Numbered from the stretch's first letter, positions 38,323 to 48,041 are shown. The stretch is 64,000 bases of DNA from Rothia sp. P100 (GCF_023712425.1 NZ_JAMAYG010000002.1:451481-515480), one strand, 5' to 3'. Notes: generated from the letters alone by a model not told the origin. Numbers and translations: made by a program.

Positions 38323-38356
38323 CCTCCTTCCCCGCCTCACAGGACGGACTTAAAGG
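38323..38356 (-). promoter_or_regulatory. PyrR-binding-loop-like leader that can sequester the pyrR ribosome binding site
   Basis: Read on the minus strand, the leader contains the PyrR binding-loop consensus TCCNGNGAGG as TCCTGTGAGG (38335-38344). CCG/CGG flanks it (38345-38347 and 38332-38334). An outer pairing of CCTT (38353-38356) with AAGG (38326-38329) uses the first part of the Shine-Dalgarno AAGGAGG (38323-38329). Folding would hide that site. This matches the translational repression known for mycobacterial PyrR. Confidence 0.7.
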
Positions 38357-38414
38357 TTGCTGTCGTAGACCAAACTTATCATGGGCATCTCTTTTCACAC
38401 AAAGTGTTGCTCGC

Positions 38415-38444
38415 TGTATAAAACGCCAAGTCACACCTTGAGAA
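38415..38444 (-). promoter_or_regulatory. Candidate pyr operon promoter
   Basis: On the minus strand, TATACA (38415-38420) is preceded at 18 nt by TTCTCA (38439-38444). It lies between the nusB terminator and the PyrR leader and would give a leader of about 95 nt. Confidence 0.5.
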
Positions 38445-38460
38445 GTATTAAGACACAAAA

Positions 38461-38488
38461 AGTGCCGCACCGGAAAAGGTGCGGCACT
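38461..38488 (-). terminator. Intrinsic terminator after nusB
   Basis: An 11-bp perfect stem AGTGCCGCACC (38461-38471) with 38478-38488 and a 6-nt loop is followed on the minus strand by TTTTTGTGTC. A classic strong terminator, 9 nt past the nusB stop. Confidence 0.93.
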
Positions 38489-38497
38489 CATGAGTAG

Positions 38498-38908
38498 TTA
38501 AGCAAGGAGAGTTGGTTTAACCTGGCGCAGGCGGTCTAGCAAACCGTTGACGAACTTGGGTGAGTCGTCGGTGGAGAGCATGCGTGCCAAACCAGTTGCT
38601 TCTGAGATGGCAACTGCATCAGGAATCTCATCATTGAAGAGCAGTTCCCAAGCACCAATCAGTAGAACAATACGGTCCACGCTGGGCATACGGTCCATAG
38701 TCCAGTCCTGTGAGTATGTCTCAATGTACTCACGGATTTCCTCTTCACGGTCACGAACCCCTCGAACAATCTGCTCAGAGTAGAGGGATATTTGCGCTGA
38801 GGTGTGAAGCCTGCGACTGGTGAGAACATCAATGACGCCCTCACCGCGCTGCTCAGCCTCAAAAAGAACCTCTAGCGCGCGAAGTCTAGCTTTAGTTCTT
38901 GAATTCAT
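38498..38908 (-). CDS. nusB: Transcription antitermination factor NusB
   Basis: NusB binds boxA RNA with S10 (NusE) during rRNA antitermination. The 136-residue all-helical product begins with RTKARLRALEVLFEAEQRG and contains DRMPSVDRIVLLIGAWELLF and SPKFVNGLLDRL. The ATG shares one base with the efp stop (TAATG). The efp-nusB pair has its own promoter and terminator. Confidence 0.95.
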   Translation of the reverse strand: MNSRTKARLRALEVLFEAEQRGEGVIDVLTSRRLHTSAQISLYSEQIVRGVRDREEEIREYIETYSQDWTMDRMPSVDRIVLLIGAWELLFNDEIPDAVAISEATGLARMLSTDDSPKFVNGLLDRLRQVKPTLLA

Positions 38909-39471
38909 TAGTCGTTAACGCGACCGAGGTAATCGCCGGTACGGGTATCAACTTTAACCTTAGTGCCGGTTTCTAGGAAAAGAGGGACCTGAATTTCAGC
39001 ACCGGTTTCAACGGTTGCGGGCTTGGTACCACCGGTTGAGCGGTCGCCCTGCAGCCCGGGTTCGGTGTAGGTGATTTCGAGAACGACTGAGGCGGGAAGC
39101 TCAATGTAGAGAGGTGAGCCTTCATGCATTGCGATAGTTGCAGTCTGGTTCTCCAGCATGAACTTAGCGGCATCGCCAACAACAGTCTCTGAAACGTTAA
39201 TCTGGTCGTAGGTCTTCATATCCATGAAGACGTAGTCGGTACCATCCTGGTAGAGGTACTGGTAATCAGAGCGATCAACGGTTGCAGTTTCGATTTTTGC
39301 GCCAGCGTTAAAAGTCTTATCAACTACCTTGCCGGAGGTTATGTTACGCATCTTGGTGCGTACGAATGCGCCACCCTTACCGGGTTTCACGTGCTGAAAC
39401 TCAATGATGGACCAGAGGTTGCCATCAATCTTGAGAACAACACCGTTCTTGATATCTGCGGTAGTAGCCAA
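38908..39471 (-). CDS. efp: Elongation factor P
   Basis: EF-P relieves ribosome stalling at polyproline. The 187-residue product has three beta-barrel domains, and the tip lysine lies in [17 protein letters not shown] find no modification gene here. The start is TTG at 39471 with GAGGAG seven bases upstream. A longer in-frame start at 39498 would overlap the putative promoter -10 and is rejected. Confidence 0.95.
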   Translation of the reverse strand: MATTADIKNGVVLKIDGNLWSIIEFQHVKPGKGGAFVRTKMRNITSGKVVDKTFNAGAKIETATVDRSDYQYLYQDGTDYVFMDMKTYDQINVSETVVGDAAKFMLENQTATIAMHEGSPLYIELPASVVLEITYTEPGLQGDRSTGGTKPATVETGAEIQVPLFLETGTKVKVDTRTGDYLGRVND

Positions 39472-39494
39472 CAGACTCTCCTCACAATAAATTT

Positions 39495-39523
39495 TCAATA
39501 AGCATGGGGTAAACCGTGGTCAA
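39495..39523 (-). promoter_or_regulatory. Candidate efp-nusB promoter
   Basis: TTGACC (39518-39523, minus) and TATTGA (39495-39500) lie exactly 17 nt apart. Transcription would start about 17-20 nt upstream of the TTG start. It follows the hairpin after aroB, consistent with a separate unit. Confidence 0.6.
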
Positions 39524-39532
39524 GTCTACCTG

Positions 39533-39565
39533 CTCACTCCCCTGCTTGCTTCAATCAGGGGTGAG
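39533..39565. terminator. Hairpin between aroB and efp
   Basis: CTCAC-T-CCCCTG (39533-39544) pairs with CAGGGGTGAG (39556-39565), one T bulged. On the minus strand no T-run follows. On the plus strand TTTTT follows. It may terminate the aro operon inefficiently or block antisense transcription. Confidence 0.45.
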
Positions 39566-39630
39566 TTTTTCACCTCAGAGCTGTTCCCTTGCTACAGATA
39601 GGCTGACCGCCCTGCGGGTGCAACCTATTT

Positions 39631-40725
39631 CTACTCAGCTATTTCTTGGTAGGTTGCAAAGAGGATTGACTCATCAGGTACTTCATAGATGCGGGGCTTA
39701 CCCAGACCTTCCAGCACAACAAATCGCAGCAGGTGACCGCGAGTTTTCTTGTCACGACGCATCGTTTCAAGAAGCTTGCTCCAGCGATCTGCCGGGTAGC
39801 TGACCGGTAAACCTAACGATTCGCAGATGGCCCGTGTACGGTCCACCGTGGCTTCGTCCAGGTAACCGGCTGCCAGAGACAGCTCTGCTGCAAAGACCAT
39901 GCCCACAGCAACCGCAGCACCGTGTCGCCACTGGTAGCGCTCGGCATGTTCGATAGCGTGGCCCAGCGTGTGACCGTAGTTCAAGAACTCCCTACGACCG
40001 CTCTCTTTAAGGTCTTCAGAGACAACATCAGCTTTTACTCTGATAGACCGTTCGATCAGCTCGCGAACAACCAGAGACTGAGAATCCCTGATTTTCTCGG
40101 GGTTATCTTCAATCAGTTTCAGGATTTCTGGGTCAGCAATAAACCCGCATTTGACGACCTCAGCCATGCCGGTGAGCAGTTCGTATTCAGGCAGAGTTCT
40201 TAGCACACCCAATTCGCAAAGAACAGCAGCGGGGGGGTAAAAGGCGCCCACCAGGTTCTTGCCCTCAGCGGTATTGATGCCTGTTTTACCGCCTACTGCG
40301 GCGTCCACCATGCCTAGGAGTGTAGTGGGGATATGAATAACCCTGATACCCCTGAGCCAGGTGGCTGCAACGAAACCCGCGACATCGCTCACGGACCCGC
40401 CGCCCACTGAAATAATGGCGTCAGTGCGGGTGAAATCGTTTTGCCCCAGTACCTTCCAGCAGAAGGCAGCAACCTGAATATGCTTGCCCTCCTCAGCGTC
40501 TGGAATCTCTGCTGAAAAGGCTTCAAAACCAGCCTTGCGCATATCTTCCATCACGAGCTCACCGGTCGACCGCAGAGCACGCGGGTGGATCACCAAAATA
40601 CGCTGGCTGCGCTGGCCTAAGATACCCGGGATTTCTCCCAGCAAATTATGCCCTACCAGCACATCGTAGTTTTCTGATGCTTGACTGCCGGTCACGCTGA
40701 TGCGGGTGCTAGCCTCTGTGCTCAT
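39631..40725 (-). CDS. aroB: 3-dehydroquinate synthase
   Basis: AroB converts DAHP to 3-dehydroquinate with NAD and zinc or cobalt. The 364-residue product has GGGSVSDVAGFVAATWLRG and TTLLGMVDAAVGGKTGIN, the metal ligands in LNYGHTLGHAIEH, and full length. The ATG overlaps the aroK stop by four bases (ATGA). No aroQ (dehydroquinase) follows, as it does in many relatives. Confidence 0.96.
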   Translation of the reverse strand: MSTEASTRISVTGSQASENYDVLVGHNLLGEIPGILGQRSQRILVIHPRALRSTGELVMEDMRKAGFEAFSAEIPDAEEGKHIQVAAFCWKVLGQNDFTRTDAIISVGGGSVSDVAGFVAATWLRGIRVIHIPTTLLGMVDAAVGGKTGINTAEGKNLVGAFYPPAAVLCELGVLRTLPEYELLTGMAEVVKCGFIADPEILKLIEDNPEKIRDSQSLVVRELIERSIRVKADVVSEDLKESGRREFLNYGHTLGHAIEHAERYQWRHGAAVAVGMVFAAELSLAAGYLDEATVDRTRAICESLGLPVSYPADRWSKLLETMRRDKKTRGHLLRFVVLEGLGKPRIYEVPDESILFATYQEIAE

Positions 40726-41342
40726 ACCTGCCCTTTTCTTGATCGAAGGATAAAGTTCTGAATTTCAGCCGCCATATCTGAGATACTGCGACCACCCCTG
40801 GCGTCCAAAGTGTAGCTAGCCAGTTCTTCAAAGCGCTCACGACGAGCTTCAAAAATTTCCGACCATTTTTCAATTGGATTGGGTTGCAAAAGCGGGCGTG
40901 CCCGCCCGTGGATAATCCGCGGTGCAACGGTCTCTGCATCAACCTTAATGTAAATAACCGTTTCTTCCCGCAGAAGTTCCGCCGTTTCAGGCGTCATAGG
41001 AGCTCCCCCACCCAAAGAAAAAATAGTGTTCCTTCTGGACGGGGACGTCAGGACCTCACGAATAACTTCAGCCTCGATGCGCCTAAACTCATCTTCGCCG
41101 AAGTCAGTGAAGATTTGAGAAACTTCACCGTATTTATCAACGATGAGGTGATCAGAGTCAATGAACTCATAACCATAAAAGCGCGCGAGGTGCGTACCGA
41201 TGTAAGATTTACCGGCTGCCATGGGGCCGATGATAACCACCGGTCGGGATTTCTCGATGTAGGTTTCCTGCACCTCGCGCACCTGGTTGGGCGCAAGCCC
41301 TCCGGTCATATCGATCGCGTGTTCACGGGATCGGGGGGTCAT
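40722..41342 (-). CDS. aroK: Shikimate kinase
   Basis: AroK phosphorylates shikimate. The 206-residue product has Walker A GPMAAGKS at about 39-46, shikimate-binding IDSD and FRRIEAEVI, SLGGGAPM and the lid RARPLL. The N-terminal ~30 residues precede the core and are longer than usual. The ATG at 41342 follows the aroC stop by three bases. An inner ATG at codon 12 is also possible. Confidence 0.94.
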   Translation of the reverse strand: MTPRSREHAIDMTGGLAPNQVREVQETYIEKSRPVVIIGPMAAGKSYIGTHLARFYGYEFIDSDHLIVDKYGEVSQIFTDFGEDEFRRIEAEVIREVLTSPSRRNTIFSLGGGAPMTPETAELLREETVIYIKVDAETVAPRIIHGRARPLLQPNPIEKWSEIFEARRERFEELASYTLDARGGRSISDMAAEIQNFILRSRKGQV

Positions 41343-41345
41343 GGT

Positions 41346-42560
41346 TTAGCTGTCCCATCCAGCCACATTAGACTCCCAGGCTAAAGACTCAGGGATAGCT
41401 GATAGGTAGGAATCCATGTTGCGGCGGGTCTCAGCGATATTGTCGCCACCGAATTTTTCAAGAGCCGCGTCAGCCAGCACCAGAGCCACCATAGCTTCGG
41501 CGACCACGCCTGCAGCAGGGACAGCACAAACGTCTGAGCGCTGGTGGTGGGCTGTAGCTGCCTCACCCGTTGAAGTATCGATTGTAGTAAGCGCCTTGGG
41601 TACAGTAGCGATGGGCTTCATGGCAGCGCGTACGCGCAGAAGGTCACCAATGCTCATACCCCCTTCGATGCCACCGGCACGATTCGACTGGCGGATGACA
41701 CCATTCTCACCCGGCACAATTTCATCGTGAGCGCGGGTTCCGGGGCGGGCAGCGGTGAGGAAACCGTCGCCAACTTCAACACCCTTGATTGCCTGAATAC
41801 CCATGAGCGCTGCAGCCAGACGAGCATCGAGTCGCCGATCCCAGTGGACGTAAGAACCTAGGCCCGGGGGCATACCGTAGGCAAGAACCTCGACCACGCC
41901 ACCCAGTGTTTCTCCGTCTTTGTGGGCACGGTCGATGGTCTCAACCATGGCATCACTCGTTTCCTTATCGAAGCAACGAAGGGGGTCAGCATCCAGGTAT
42001 TCACGGTCCGAAGGGAGCGGACGCGCCGCGTCCACAGGGGCAGCCACCTCAGCGATAGCGGTGGTATGGCTCACCAGCGAGATACCGAGTGCCTTCAACA
42101 TTTGAGAGGCAACGACCCCCAGAGCGACACGGGTTGCGGTTTCGCGGGCTGAAGCGCGCTCCAGTACGGGGCGGGACTCAGCGAAGCCATACTTTTGCAT
42201 ACCGGCGAAATCCGCGTGGCCAGGGCGCGGGCGCGTCAGCGCAGCATTACGGGCACGGCCTTCGATCAGGGAGGGGTCAACAGGGTCAGATGACATCACA
42301 TCTGCCCACTTGGGCCACTCGGTATTAGCAATTTCAAGGGCAACTGGGCCGCCCTGGGTCATCCCATGACGGACGCCGCCAAGAATGCGTACACGGTCCT
42401 CTTCGAATTTCATGCGGGCACCACGGCCGTACCCCAGCCGTCGGCGGGCCAGAGCGTCACTTACCATAGCGCTGGTGAGCTCGACTCCAGCTGGTACACC
42501 CTCGATGATTCCTACCAGTGCCTCACCGTGTGATTCACCGGCTGATAGCCAACGTAGCAT
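41346..42560 (-). CDS. aroC: Chorismate synthase
   Basis: AroC makes chorismate from EPSP with reduced FMN. The 404-residue product has [16 protein letters not shown] at the start, [15 protein letters not shown] and [17 protein letters not shown]. The length is normal. The ATG has AAGGTGG three bases upstream. A 91-nt gap separates it from aroE, without a clear promoter. Confidence 0.97.
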   Translation of the reverse strand: MLRWLSAGESHGEALVGIIEGVPAGVELTSAMVSDALARRRLGYGRGARMKFEEDRVRILGGVRHGMTQGGPVALEIANTEWPKWADVMSSDPVDPSLIEGRARNAALTRPRPGHADFAGMQKYGFAESRPVLERASARETATRVALGVVASQMLKALGISLVSHTTAIAEVAAPVDAARPLPSDREYLDADPLRCFDKETSDAMVETIDRAHKDGETLGGVVEVLAYGMPPGLGSYVHWDRRLDARLAAALMGIQAIKGVEVGDGFLTAARPGTRAHDEIVPGENGVIRQSNRAGGIEGGMSIGDLLRVRAAMKPIATVPKALTTIDTSTGEAATAHHQRSDVCAVPAAGVVAEAMVALVLADAALEKFGGDNIAETRRNMDSYLSAIPESLAWESNVAGWDS

Positions 42561-42651
42561 CTGCCACCTTCATTCGTCTGTCGTATGTATTGCTTCTAAG
42601 ATTTTCAAACTTAACCGGTTGGCGCAAACCGGGGCCGTTATTTGGGACTTT

Positions 42652-43587
42652 TTAGGTGCGAATCAGCTTGAGGGGATCCCAGACCATCTGCGGTGAAACC
42701 TCAGCTGGAGGTAGCCCAACGGAACTACGCATCGCCTCTATCACCTTATCTTCGCTCGGTAACCGCTCTTCTAAACTACGCCCCGTGAATAGCTTTACCT
42801 GGTCAACGGCCTGATACATTAACATTTCTAGGCCAGAGGTTACCTTTCCACCTCTTTCTTGCCAGAGCTGAGCAAGAGATGAGGGCCAAGGATCATAGGT
42901 GACGTCGAGCAAAATTCCCAGCTGCGTCCTCTGGGACGAAGTGGTATCAGACATTAGGTGGTCAGCCGCCCCGGCTGGCAGAGTAGAAATATTGACCTCG
43001 TAGAGTGAACACCTGTGAGAAAAGGCTTCTAAAGGCTCAAACTGCACAGTGACACCTAGCCTCTTAGCCGTTTCCACAACGCTTTGAGCACGAGCAGGGT
43101 TTCGCACAAAAACGTCTACCCTCTTAAGCCCCATGTAGGCTAAACCGGCGAGAGCCGCGGTCGCCGTGCCTCCCCCACCAACAATTGCTCCGGTCTGCAA
43201 TTCAGCCGGGGCACCAGCGGTCTTCAGAGCATTCACAATTCCTGAGACATCGGTGTTGTGTCCCCAAACGCTCCACCCTTTGACTCCCTCCCTCCAGTAA
43301 ACCGTGTTGACTACACCGACTGCCCGAGCGAAGGGAGTTAGCTCGTCTAAGTAGTCTAGGATGGCTGTTTTGAGTGGCATGGTCACAGAGAAACCACAGG
43401 TGTCATCGTGGGGACCGTGCTGAGCAAAAACCGCAGGCAGATCTTCCCCCTGAGTTTCTTTACGCTGGTAATCAATAGATTCGCCCAGGGCATTGTAAGC
43501 AGCTTGGTGGAGGAGCGGAGACTTGCTATGGCTAATGGGAGACCCCAAGACAAACGCCTTGGGGCCCACACCTGATAGAAGAGTCAT
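42652..43587 (-). CDS. aroE: Shikimate dehydrogenase
   Basis: AroE reduces 3-dehydroshikimate with NADPH. The 311-residue product has SPISHSKSPLLHQAAYNALG, catalytic Lys in FSVTMPLKTAI, Asp in WGHNTDVSGIV, and the nucleotide loop GGGGTATAALAGL. The ATG immediately follows the mltG stop (TAAATG), so coupling is likely. Confidence 0.95.
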   Translation of the reverse strand: MTLLSGVGPKAFVLGSPISHSKSPLLHQAAYNALGESIDYQRKETQGEDLPAVFAQHGPHDDTCGFSVTMPLKTAILDYLDELTPFARAVGVVNTVYWREGVKGWSVWGHNTDVSGIVNALKTAGAPAELQTGAIVGGGGTATAALAGLAYMGLKRVDVFVRNPARAQSVVETAKRLGVTVQFEPLEAFSHRCSLYEVNISTLPAGAADHLMSDTTSSQRTQLGILLDVTYDPWPSSLAQLWQERGGKVTSGLEMLMYQAVDQVKLFTGRSLEERLPSEDKVIEAMRSSVGLPPAEVSPQMVWDPLKLIRT

Positions 43588-44814
43588 TTACTGGCACACA
43601 TTCTTGTTATTTGCACAGAACTCATCGTAAATCTCCACATTAGCCAGGTGCTCTTCATACGTTTCAGCAAAGAGCGTCTCACCGGTGAAGAGGTCTACAG
43701 TCACCCAGAAGTAGTAGTCATTCTTCTCGGGGTTAGCAGCAGCCTTGATAGCGGTTTCACCGGGTGAACCGATCGGGCCCTCAGGTAATCCCTTGTAGTA
43801 GAAGGTGTTGTACTTGTTCGAGGAGTCTGCTTTCTGCTCATCGGAAATGTGGTAGCTCTTAATCCCTAGGCCGTAGGCCACGGTGGCGTCAGACTGCAGA
43901 TAGCCAGATGTCTCACCGTCTGGGTTATTCAAGCGGTTTTCAATAGCGCCGGCGATGGGTGCGTAGTCTTTCTCGATACCTTCAAACTCTAGGATGGAGG
44001 CAACAGTCAGTACATGGAAAATACGGTCGTCACCGGTCACTCCATTAGCCTCAAGCTGTTCCTTGGTTTGATCAACCATGGTCTGCAGAATCTCTTCGGC
44101 GGTCGCATCCTTGGCGAAGCGATATTCACCGGGGTACAAGAAACCCTCAATCGTTGGGAAGTTAGAAGGAATACCAAAGACATCAGGTGAGTTGCCCAGA
44201 GACTCAAATTCACCGGCACTGATACCGGTGCCCTTTGCCAGGGCGTCAAATGTTTCATCCATACGCCAGGTGCGGGAAACAGCAACATAATTGGTGTTCG
44301 CCTCATCCAGGTTAAGTAGCTCGTTGAGAGCAGCAGAGCTACTCATCTCCTTTTGAAGCTCGTACTCCCCTGGCTGGAAAAACTGATCAGAAGTTGTCTC
44401 CGAGTAGACTTCCAAGAACCTGCCGGCATTAGCAATAATTCCCTGTTCTTCCAGAGAGTTAGCGATACCAATATTCGAAGAGCCTTCAGCAATAGTAAAG
44501 GTGACGGTGGTTCCGTTCCCCTCGCCGCTGTAATCTTTTCTTTCAAACCATCCCAGGCGAGGAGAAATAATTGCCACGACCATCACCAGCGCAACGGCAA
44601 AGACAAGTACAGCCGAAGTAACAGCATTGCGGCTACGGCGTTTTACACGCTGACGTTCTTCTGAAGTAACTTCATCCTGCTCAACCTCAATCCCCATGAA
44701 ACCATCGTGGGCAGTTTCGGAGGATCGCCCAAGGATACCCCCCAAATCGGTTTGATGATCTCTGGTGGGTCGTGAGGGGCGCGGCGGGCGGTTAGAACTC
44801 GAGTTTTCAGGCAT
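43588..44814 (-). CDS. mltG: Endolytic transglycosylase MltG
   Basis: MltG cleaves nascent peptidoglycan strands in the membrane and sets glycan length. The 408-residue product has a cytoplasmic N-terminus of about 65 residues, one membrane helix near 66-88 and a LysM-like subdomain. The YceG domain contains the catalytic Glu in VASILEFEG and EGFLYPGEYRF. The ATG overlaps the ruvX stop by eight bases. The alaS-ruvX-mltG-aroE order is conserved in actinobacteria. Confidence 0.94.
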   Translation of the reverse strand: MPENSSSNRPPRPSRPTRDHQTDLGGILGRSSETAHDGFMGIEVEQDEVTSEERQRVKRRSRNAVTSAVLVFAVALVMVVAIISPRLGWFERKDYSGEGNGTTVTFTIAEGSSNIGIANSLEEQGIIANAGRFLEVYSETTSDQFFQPGEYELQKEMSSSAALNELLNLDEANTNYVAVSRTWRMDETFDALAKGTGISAGEFESLGNSPDVFGIPSNFPTIEGFLYPGEYRFAKDATAEEILQTMVDQTKEQLEANGVTGDDRIFHVLTVASILEFEGIEKDYAPIAGAIENRLNNPDGETSGYLQSDATVAYGLGIKSYHISDEQKADSSNKYNTFYYKGLPEGPIGSPGETAIKAAANPEKNDYYFWVTVDLFTGETLFAETYEEHLANVEIYDEFCANNKNVCQ

Positions 44815-45349
44815 TCGGGTTCTCCGTTTCGTCGTTGTATACGGTTGAGTCTTGTGAGTTGAGAGGTCCCTTTGGATCCACCCGGTAGCCAGCTAGTTGT
44901 TGACCGGCTTTGATGGTATCTAAGGCTGACTGCAGGATGTTGACCGCAGCTACTTGATCAACCATCGTCTTGAAGTCCCGAGATGATACCCCGGCCTCGT
45001 GCAGCGCTCGATGAGCGCTCACCGTAGTCAGCCTCTCATCGATGAGCCATATGGGAGTTAGTCGGTCTTCCGCGGCTAGCTCAGCAGCAAGATGCTCTGC
45101 ATAGTCGCGCGCCATGACAGTCGATGGGCTTTCCCCACCTTTCATGGTACGCGGCAGACCCACGAAAACCTCGGTTACTTCGTGAACCTCCATGAGTTTC
45201 CTAAGTACTCTGCGGTCGGAATCCTTCTTAAGATCCCGACGCAGAGTTTTCAGAGGCGTCGCAAGAATCCCATCTGGATCGCACAGGGCTAGGCCGACGC
45301 GGGCATTGCCCACGTCAACCCCCATACGACGGCCCCTAGTGAAACTCAC
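44807..45349 (-). CDS. ruvX: Holliday junction resolvase-like RuvX/YqgF
   Basis: RuvX/YqgF has an RNase H fold and is implicated in 16S rRNA 5'-end processing in E. coli and Holliday junction resolution elsewhere. The 180-residue product has MGVDVGNARVGLALCDP (catalytic Asp), EVFVGLPRTMKG and LIDERLTTVSAHRAL. I chose the GTG at 45349, five bases after the alaS stop, because relatives have several residues before GVDVG. The ATG at 45325 is an alternative. The longer open frame to 45541 lies inside alaS and is not used. Confidence 0.92.
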   Translation of the reverse strand: MSFTRGRRMGVDVGNARVGLALCDPDGILATPLKTLRRDLKKDSDRRVLRKLMEVHEVTEVFVGLPRTMKGGESPSTVMARDYAEHLAAELAAEDRLTPIWLIDERLTTVSAHRALHEAGVSSRDFKTMVDQVAAVNILQSALDTIKAGQQLAGYRVDPKGPLNSQDSTVYNDETENPNA

Positions 45350-45353
45350 GGGG

Positions 45354-48041
45354 TTAAGCTCCGAGCTCTGTGATTGCTGAGCGGATTGCCGTGAAGGCGG
45401 CATCAATCTTGGAGGCATCCTGACCGCCACCCTGAGCGACATCGTCCTTACCACCGCCGCCACCACCGAGTATACCGGCAGCAATACGTACCAGCGCACC
45501 GGCCTTAACGCCGGCGTCGCGGGCAGCCTGGTTGGTAGCAACCAGAATCACGGGCCGGTCATTATTGACGCCGGTTACGGCAACAGTTGCCGCCTCTTCA
45601 CCCAGGCGAGAGCGAAGGTCAAGGGCTAGGTCACGAACGCCGTTAGCATCAAGTTCACCGGCATTGTGCAAGAGAGTGCGCACACCGCCCAGCATTTCTG
45701 CGGACTCGGTGAGTCTGCCGGCCTCTGCCTGCAACTTTTCCTTGCGAAGCTTCGTCAGTTCCTTCTCAGCTTCCTTCAGCTTAGCCAGAGTCTGGCTCAA
45801 CTTTTCGGGGAGGTCTGCTGAGGACTGGACCTTCATCATGCCGGTCAACTGATTGACTAGGGTGCGCTCAGCAGCCAGATGATTGAAAGAGTCCAAACCA
45901 ACGAGAGCCTCAACGCGGCGGTTGCCCGAACCAACAGACTGCTCGGTGAGCAAGGTCAGTGAGCCAATCTGAGCGGTCGAATCGACGTGGGTGCCACCGC
46001 ACAGTTCGCGGGAGAACTCCCCGCCCATTTCAACCACACGCACGGAATCGCCGTACTTTTCACCGAAGAGCATGGTGGCGCCCAGGTTCTTAGCCTCATC
46101 CAGTGACATTTCGCGGGTGATGGTCTCGAAGTTATCTCGGATTGCGGTGTTGGCGACCTCTTCTACCTCATGCTTAGCAGCATCTGATAGGCCTTCGCCC
46201 CAGGCAAAGTCAAAGCGCAGGTAACCCTCCTTGTTATAGGAGCCGCGCTGGGTTGCCTCATTACCGAGCACCTGGTGCAAAGCTGCGTGGATAATGTGCG
46301 TGCCAGAGTGAGCTTTTTCGCCATCAGCACGGCGCTGTACATCAACCTGAGCCACAACAGCGGAGCCAGCGACAACCTCGCCCTCACGCACGGTAGCGCG
46401 GTGAACCGAGAGTCCCTTAACCGGCTGCTGAACATCCGAAACATCAAGCACAAAACCATTTCCGGTAATAACACCGGTATCGGCAGCCTGGCCACCAGCT
46501 TCAGCGTAGAAGGGGGTCTCATCAAGAACAATCTCAACCTGATCCCCCGCACGAGCGGCAGGGACGCTGACTCCGTCCACCAGGATAGCTCGCAGGGTGG
46601 TTTCGGTGCGCAGTTCGTTATAACCGGTAAAGATTGAGGGGCGCTCATCGACTAGCTCGCGCAAGGCCGAAAGATCAGCGAAAGAACCCTTCTTTGCTTT
46701 GGCGTCAGCCTGAGCGCGGTGGCGCTGTTCCTCCATCAAAGAGCGGAACTGTGCCTCGTCAACCTTGACCCCAGCTTCTTCAGCCATTTCCAGGGTTAGA
46801 TCAATGGGGAAACCATAGGTATCGTGCAGGGCAAAAGCGTCTGCACCAGACACCTCGCCCTTGCCAGCACTCTTAGCAATCTTGACAGCTTCTTCAAGGC
46901 GCTCGGTGCCTGACTCGATAGTTTTCAGGAAGGCCTTTTCCTCTGCATAGGCGATTCGGGAAATACGTTCGAAGTCTTCAGCAACCACGGGGTAAGCACC
47001 CGCCATGGCATCGCGAGAAGCGGGGAAAAGCACGGGTAGGCAGGGATCGGTAACACCCAGCAGGCGCATTGCGCGGATGGCGCGGCGCATAAGGCGGCGC
47101 AGGATGTAACCGCGGCCTTCGTTGGAGGGAGTTACACCATCGGCGATGAGCATGAGGGAGGAGCGGATGTGGTCGGCAACCACGCGCATCCGCACATCGT
47201 TGATGTAACCCTCATCTTCAGCGTTTTCTGAGCCGTGGTACTTTTTACCGGATAGCTTAGAGGCTGCATCGAGCACGGGGCGCACCTGGTCAGTTTCGTA
47301 GAAGTTTTCTACTCCCTGCAGCAGCATAGCCAGACGCTCTACGCCCAGACCGGTATCGATGTTCTTCTTGGGAAGCTCGCCCAAAATTTCGAAGCTGTCC
47401 TTACCGGTGCCTTCACCGCGCTGGTACTGCATGAAAACCAGGTTCCAGATTTCGATGTAGCGGTCATCATCTGCAGCAGGGCCGCCTTCTTTACCGTATT
47501 CCGGGCCACGGTCGTAGAAGATTTCGGAGTCAGGGCCTGCGGGGCCGGGCTGACCGGTGGACCAGTAGTTCTCAGCCATACCCATCTTCTGGATACGCTC
47601 GGCGGGGAACTTCACATCGTTAACCCAGATATCGTAGGCTTCGTCGTCTCCCTCGTAGACAGTAACCCAGAGGCGTTCAGCATCTAGACCATAGCCGCCG
47701 TCTTGAACTGAGGAGGTCAGCAGCTCGTAGGCCCAGGGAATAACCTCTTTCTTGAAGTAGTCACCAAATGAGAAATTGCCGGCCATCTGGAAGAAGGTTC
47801 CGTGGCGGGCGGTCTTACCGACCTCTTCAATATCCAGGGTGCGGATACACTTCTGGACGCTGGTTGCGCGGGAGAAGCTGGGAGTTTCGCGCCCCAGGAA
47901 GTAAGGAATAAAGGGCACCATACCGGCGATGGTAAACATTGCACCGGGCTCGTTTGATACCAGCGAAGCTGAGGGAACTACGGTGTGCCCGCGCTTCTCG
48001 AAAAATTCGATCCAGCGCTTTGAGATTTCCTGTGAAAGCAT
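45354..48041 (-). CDS. alaS: Alanyl-tRNA synthetase
   Basis: AlaRS charges tRNA-Ala and edits Ser/Gly mischarging. The 895-residue product has the class II catalytic core (RWIEFFEKRGHTVVPSASL) and the editing-site HSGTHIIHAALH. The second zinc motif ELCGGTHVD, a coiled-coil segment and the glycine-rich C-terminal GGGGGGKDD are also present. Full length. It begins the ruvX-mltG-aro unit. Confidence 0.97.
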   Translation of the reverse strand: MLSQEISKRWIEFFEKRGHTVVPSASLVSNEPGAMFTIAGMVPFIPYFLGRETPSFSRATSVQKCIRTLDIEEVGKTARHGTFFQMAGNFSFGDYFKKEVIPWAYELLTSSVQDGGYGLDAERLWVTVYEGDDEAYDIWVNDVKFPAERIQKMGMAENYWSTGQPGPAGPDSEIFYDRGPEYGKEGGPAADDDRYIEIWNLVFMQYQRGEGTGKDSFEILGELPKKNIDTGLGVERLAMLLQGVENFYETDQVRPVLDAASKLSGKKYHGSENAEDEGYINDVRMRVVADHIRSSLMLIADGVTPSNEGRGYILRRLMRRAIRAMRLLGVTDPCLPVLFPASRDAMAGAYPVVAEDFERISRIAYAEEKAFLKTIESGTERLEEAVKIAKSAGKGEVSGADAFALHDTYGFPIDLTLEMAEEAGVKVDEAQFRSLMEEQRHRAQADAKAKKGSFADLSALRELVDERPSIFTGYNELRTETTLRAILVDGVSVPAARAGDQVEIVLDETPFYAEAGGQAADTGVITGNGFVLDVSDVQQPVKGLSVHRATVREGEVVAGSAVVAQVDVQRRADGEKAHSGTHIIHAALHQVLGNEATQRGSYNKEGYLRFDFAWGEGLSDAAKHEVEEVANTAIRDNFETITREMSLDEAKNLGATMLFGEKYGDSVRVVEMGGEFSRELCGGTHVDSTAQIGSLTLLTEQSVGSGNRRVEALVGLDSFNHLAAERTLVNQLTGMMKVQSSADLPEKLSQTLAKLKEAEKELTKLRKEKLQAEAGRLTESAEMLGGVRTLLHNAGELDANGVRDLALDLRSRLGEEAATVAVTGVNNDRPVILVATNQAARDAGVKAGALVRIAAGILGGGGGGKDDVAQGGGQDASKIDAAFTAIRSAITELGA

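Noticed and set aside
44807..45541. Long N-terminal extension of ruvX
   Set aside because: The extra 64 codons lie within the 3' end of alaS in another frame and are low-complexity Pro/Val/Arg. The GTG after the alaS stop fits the family better.
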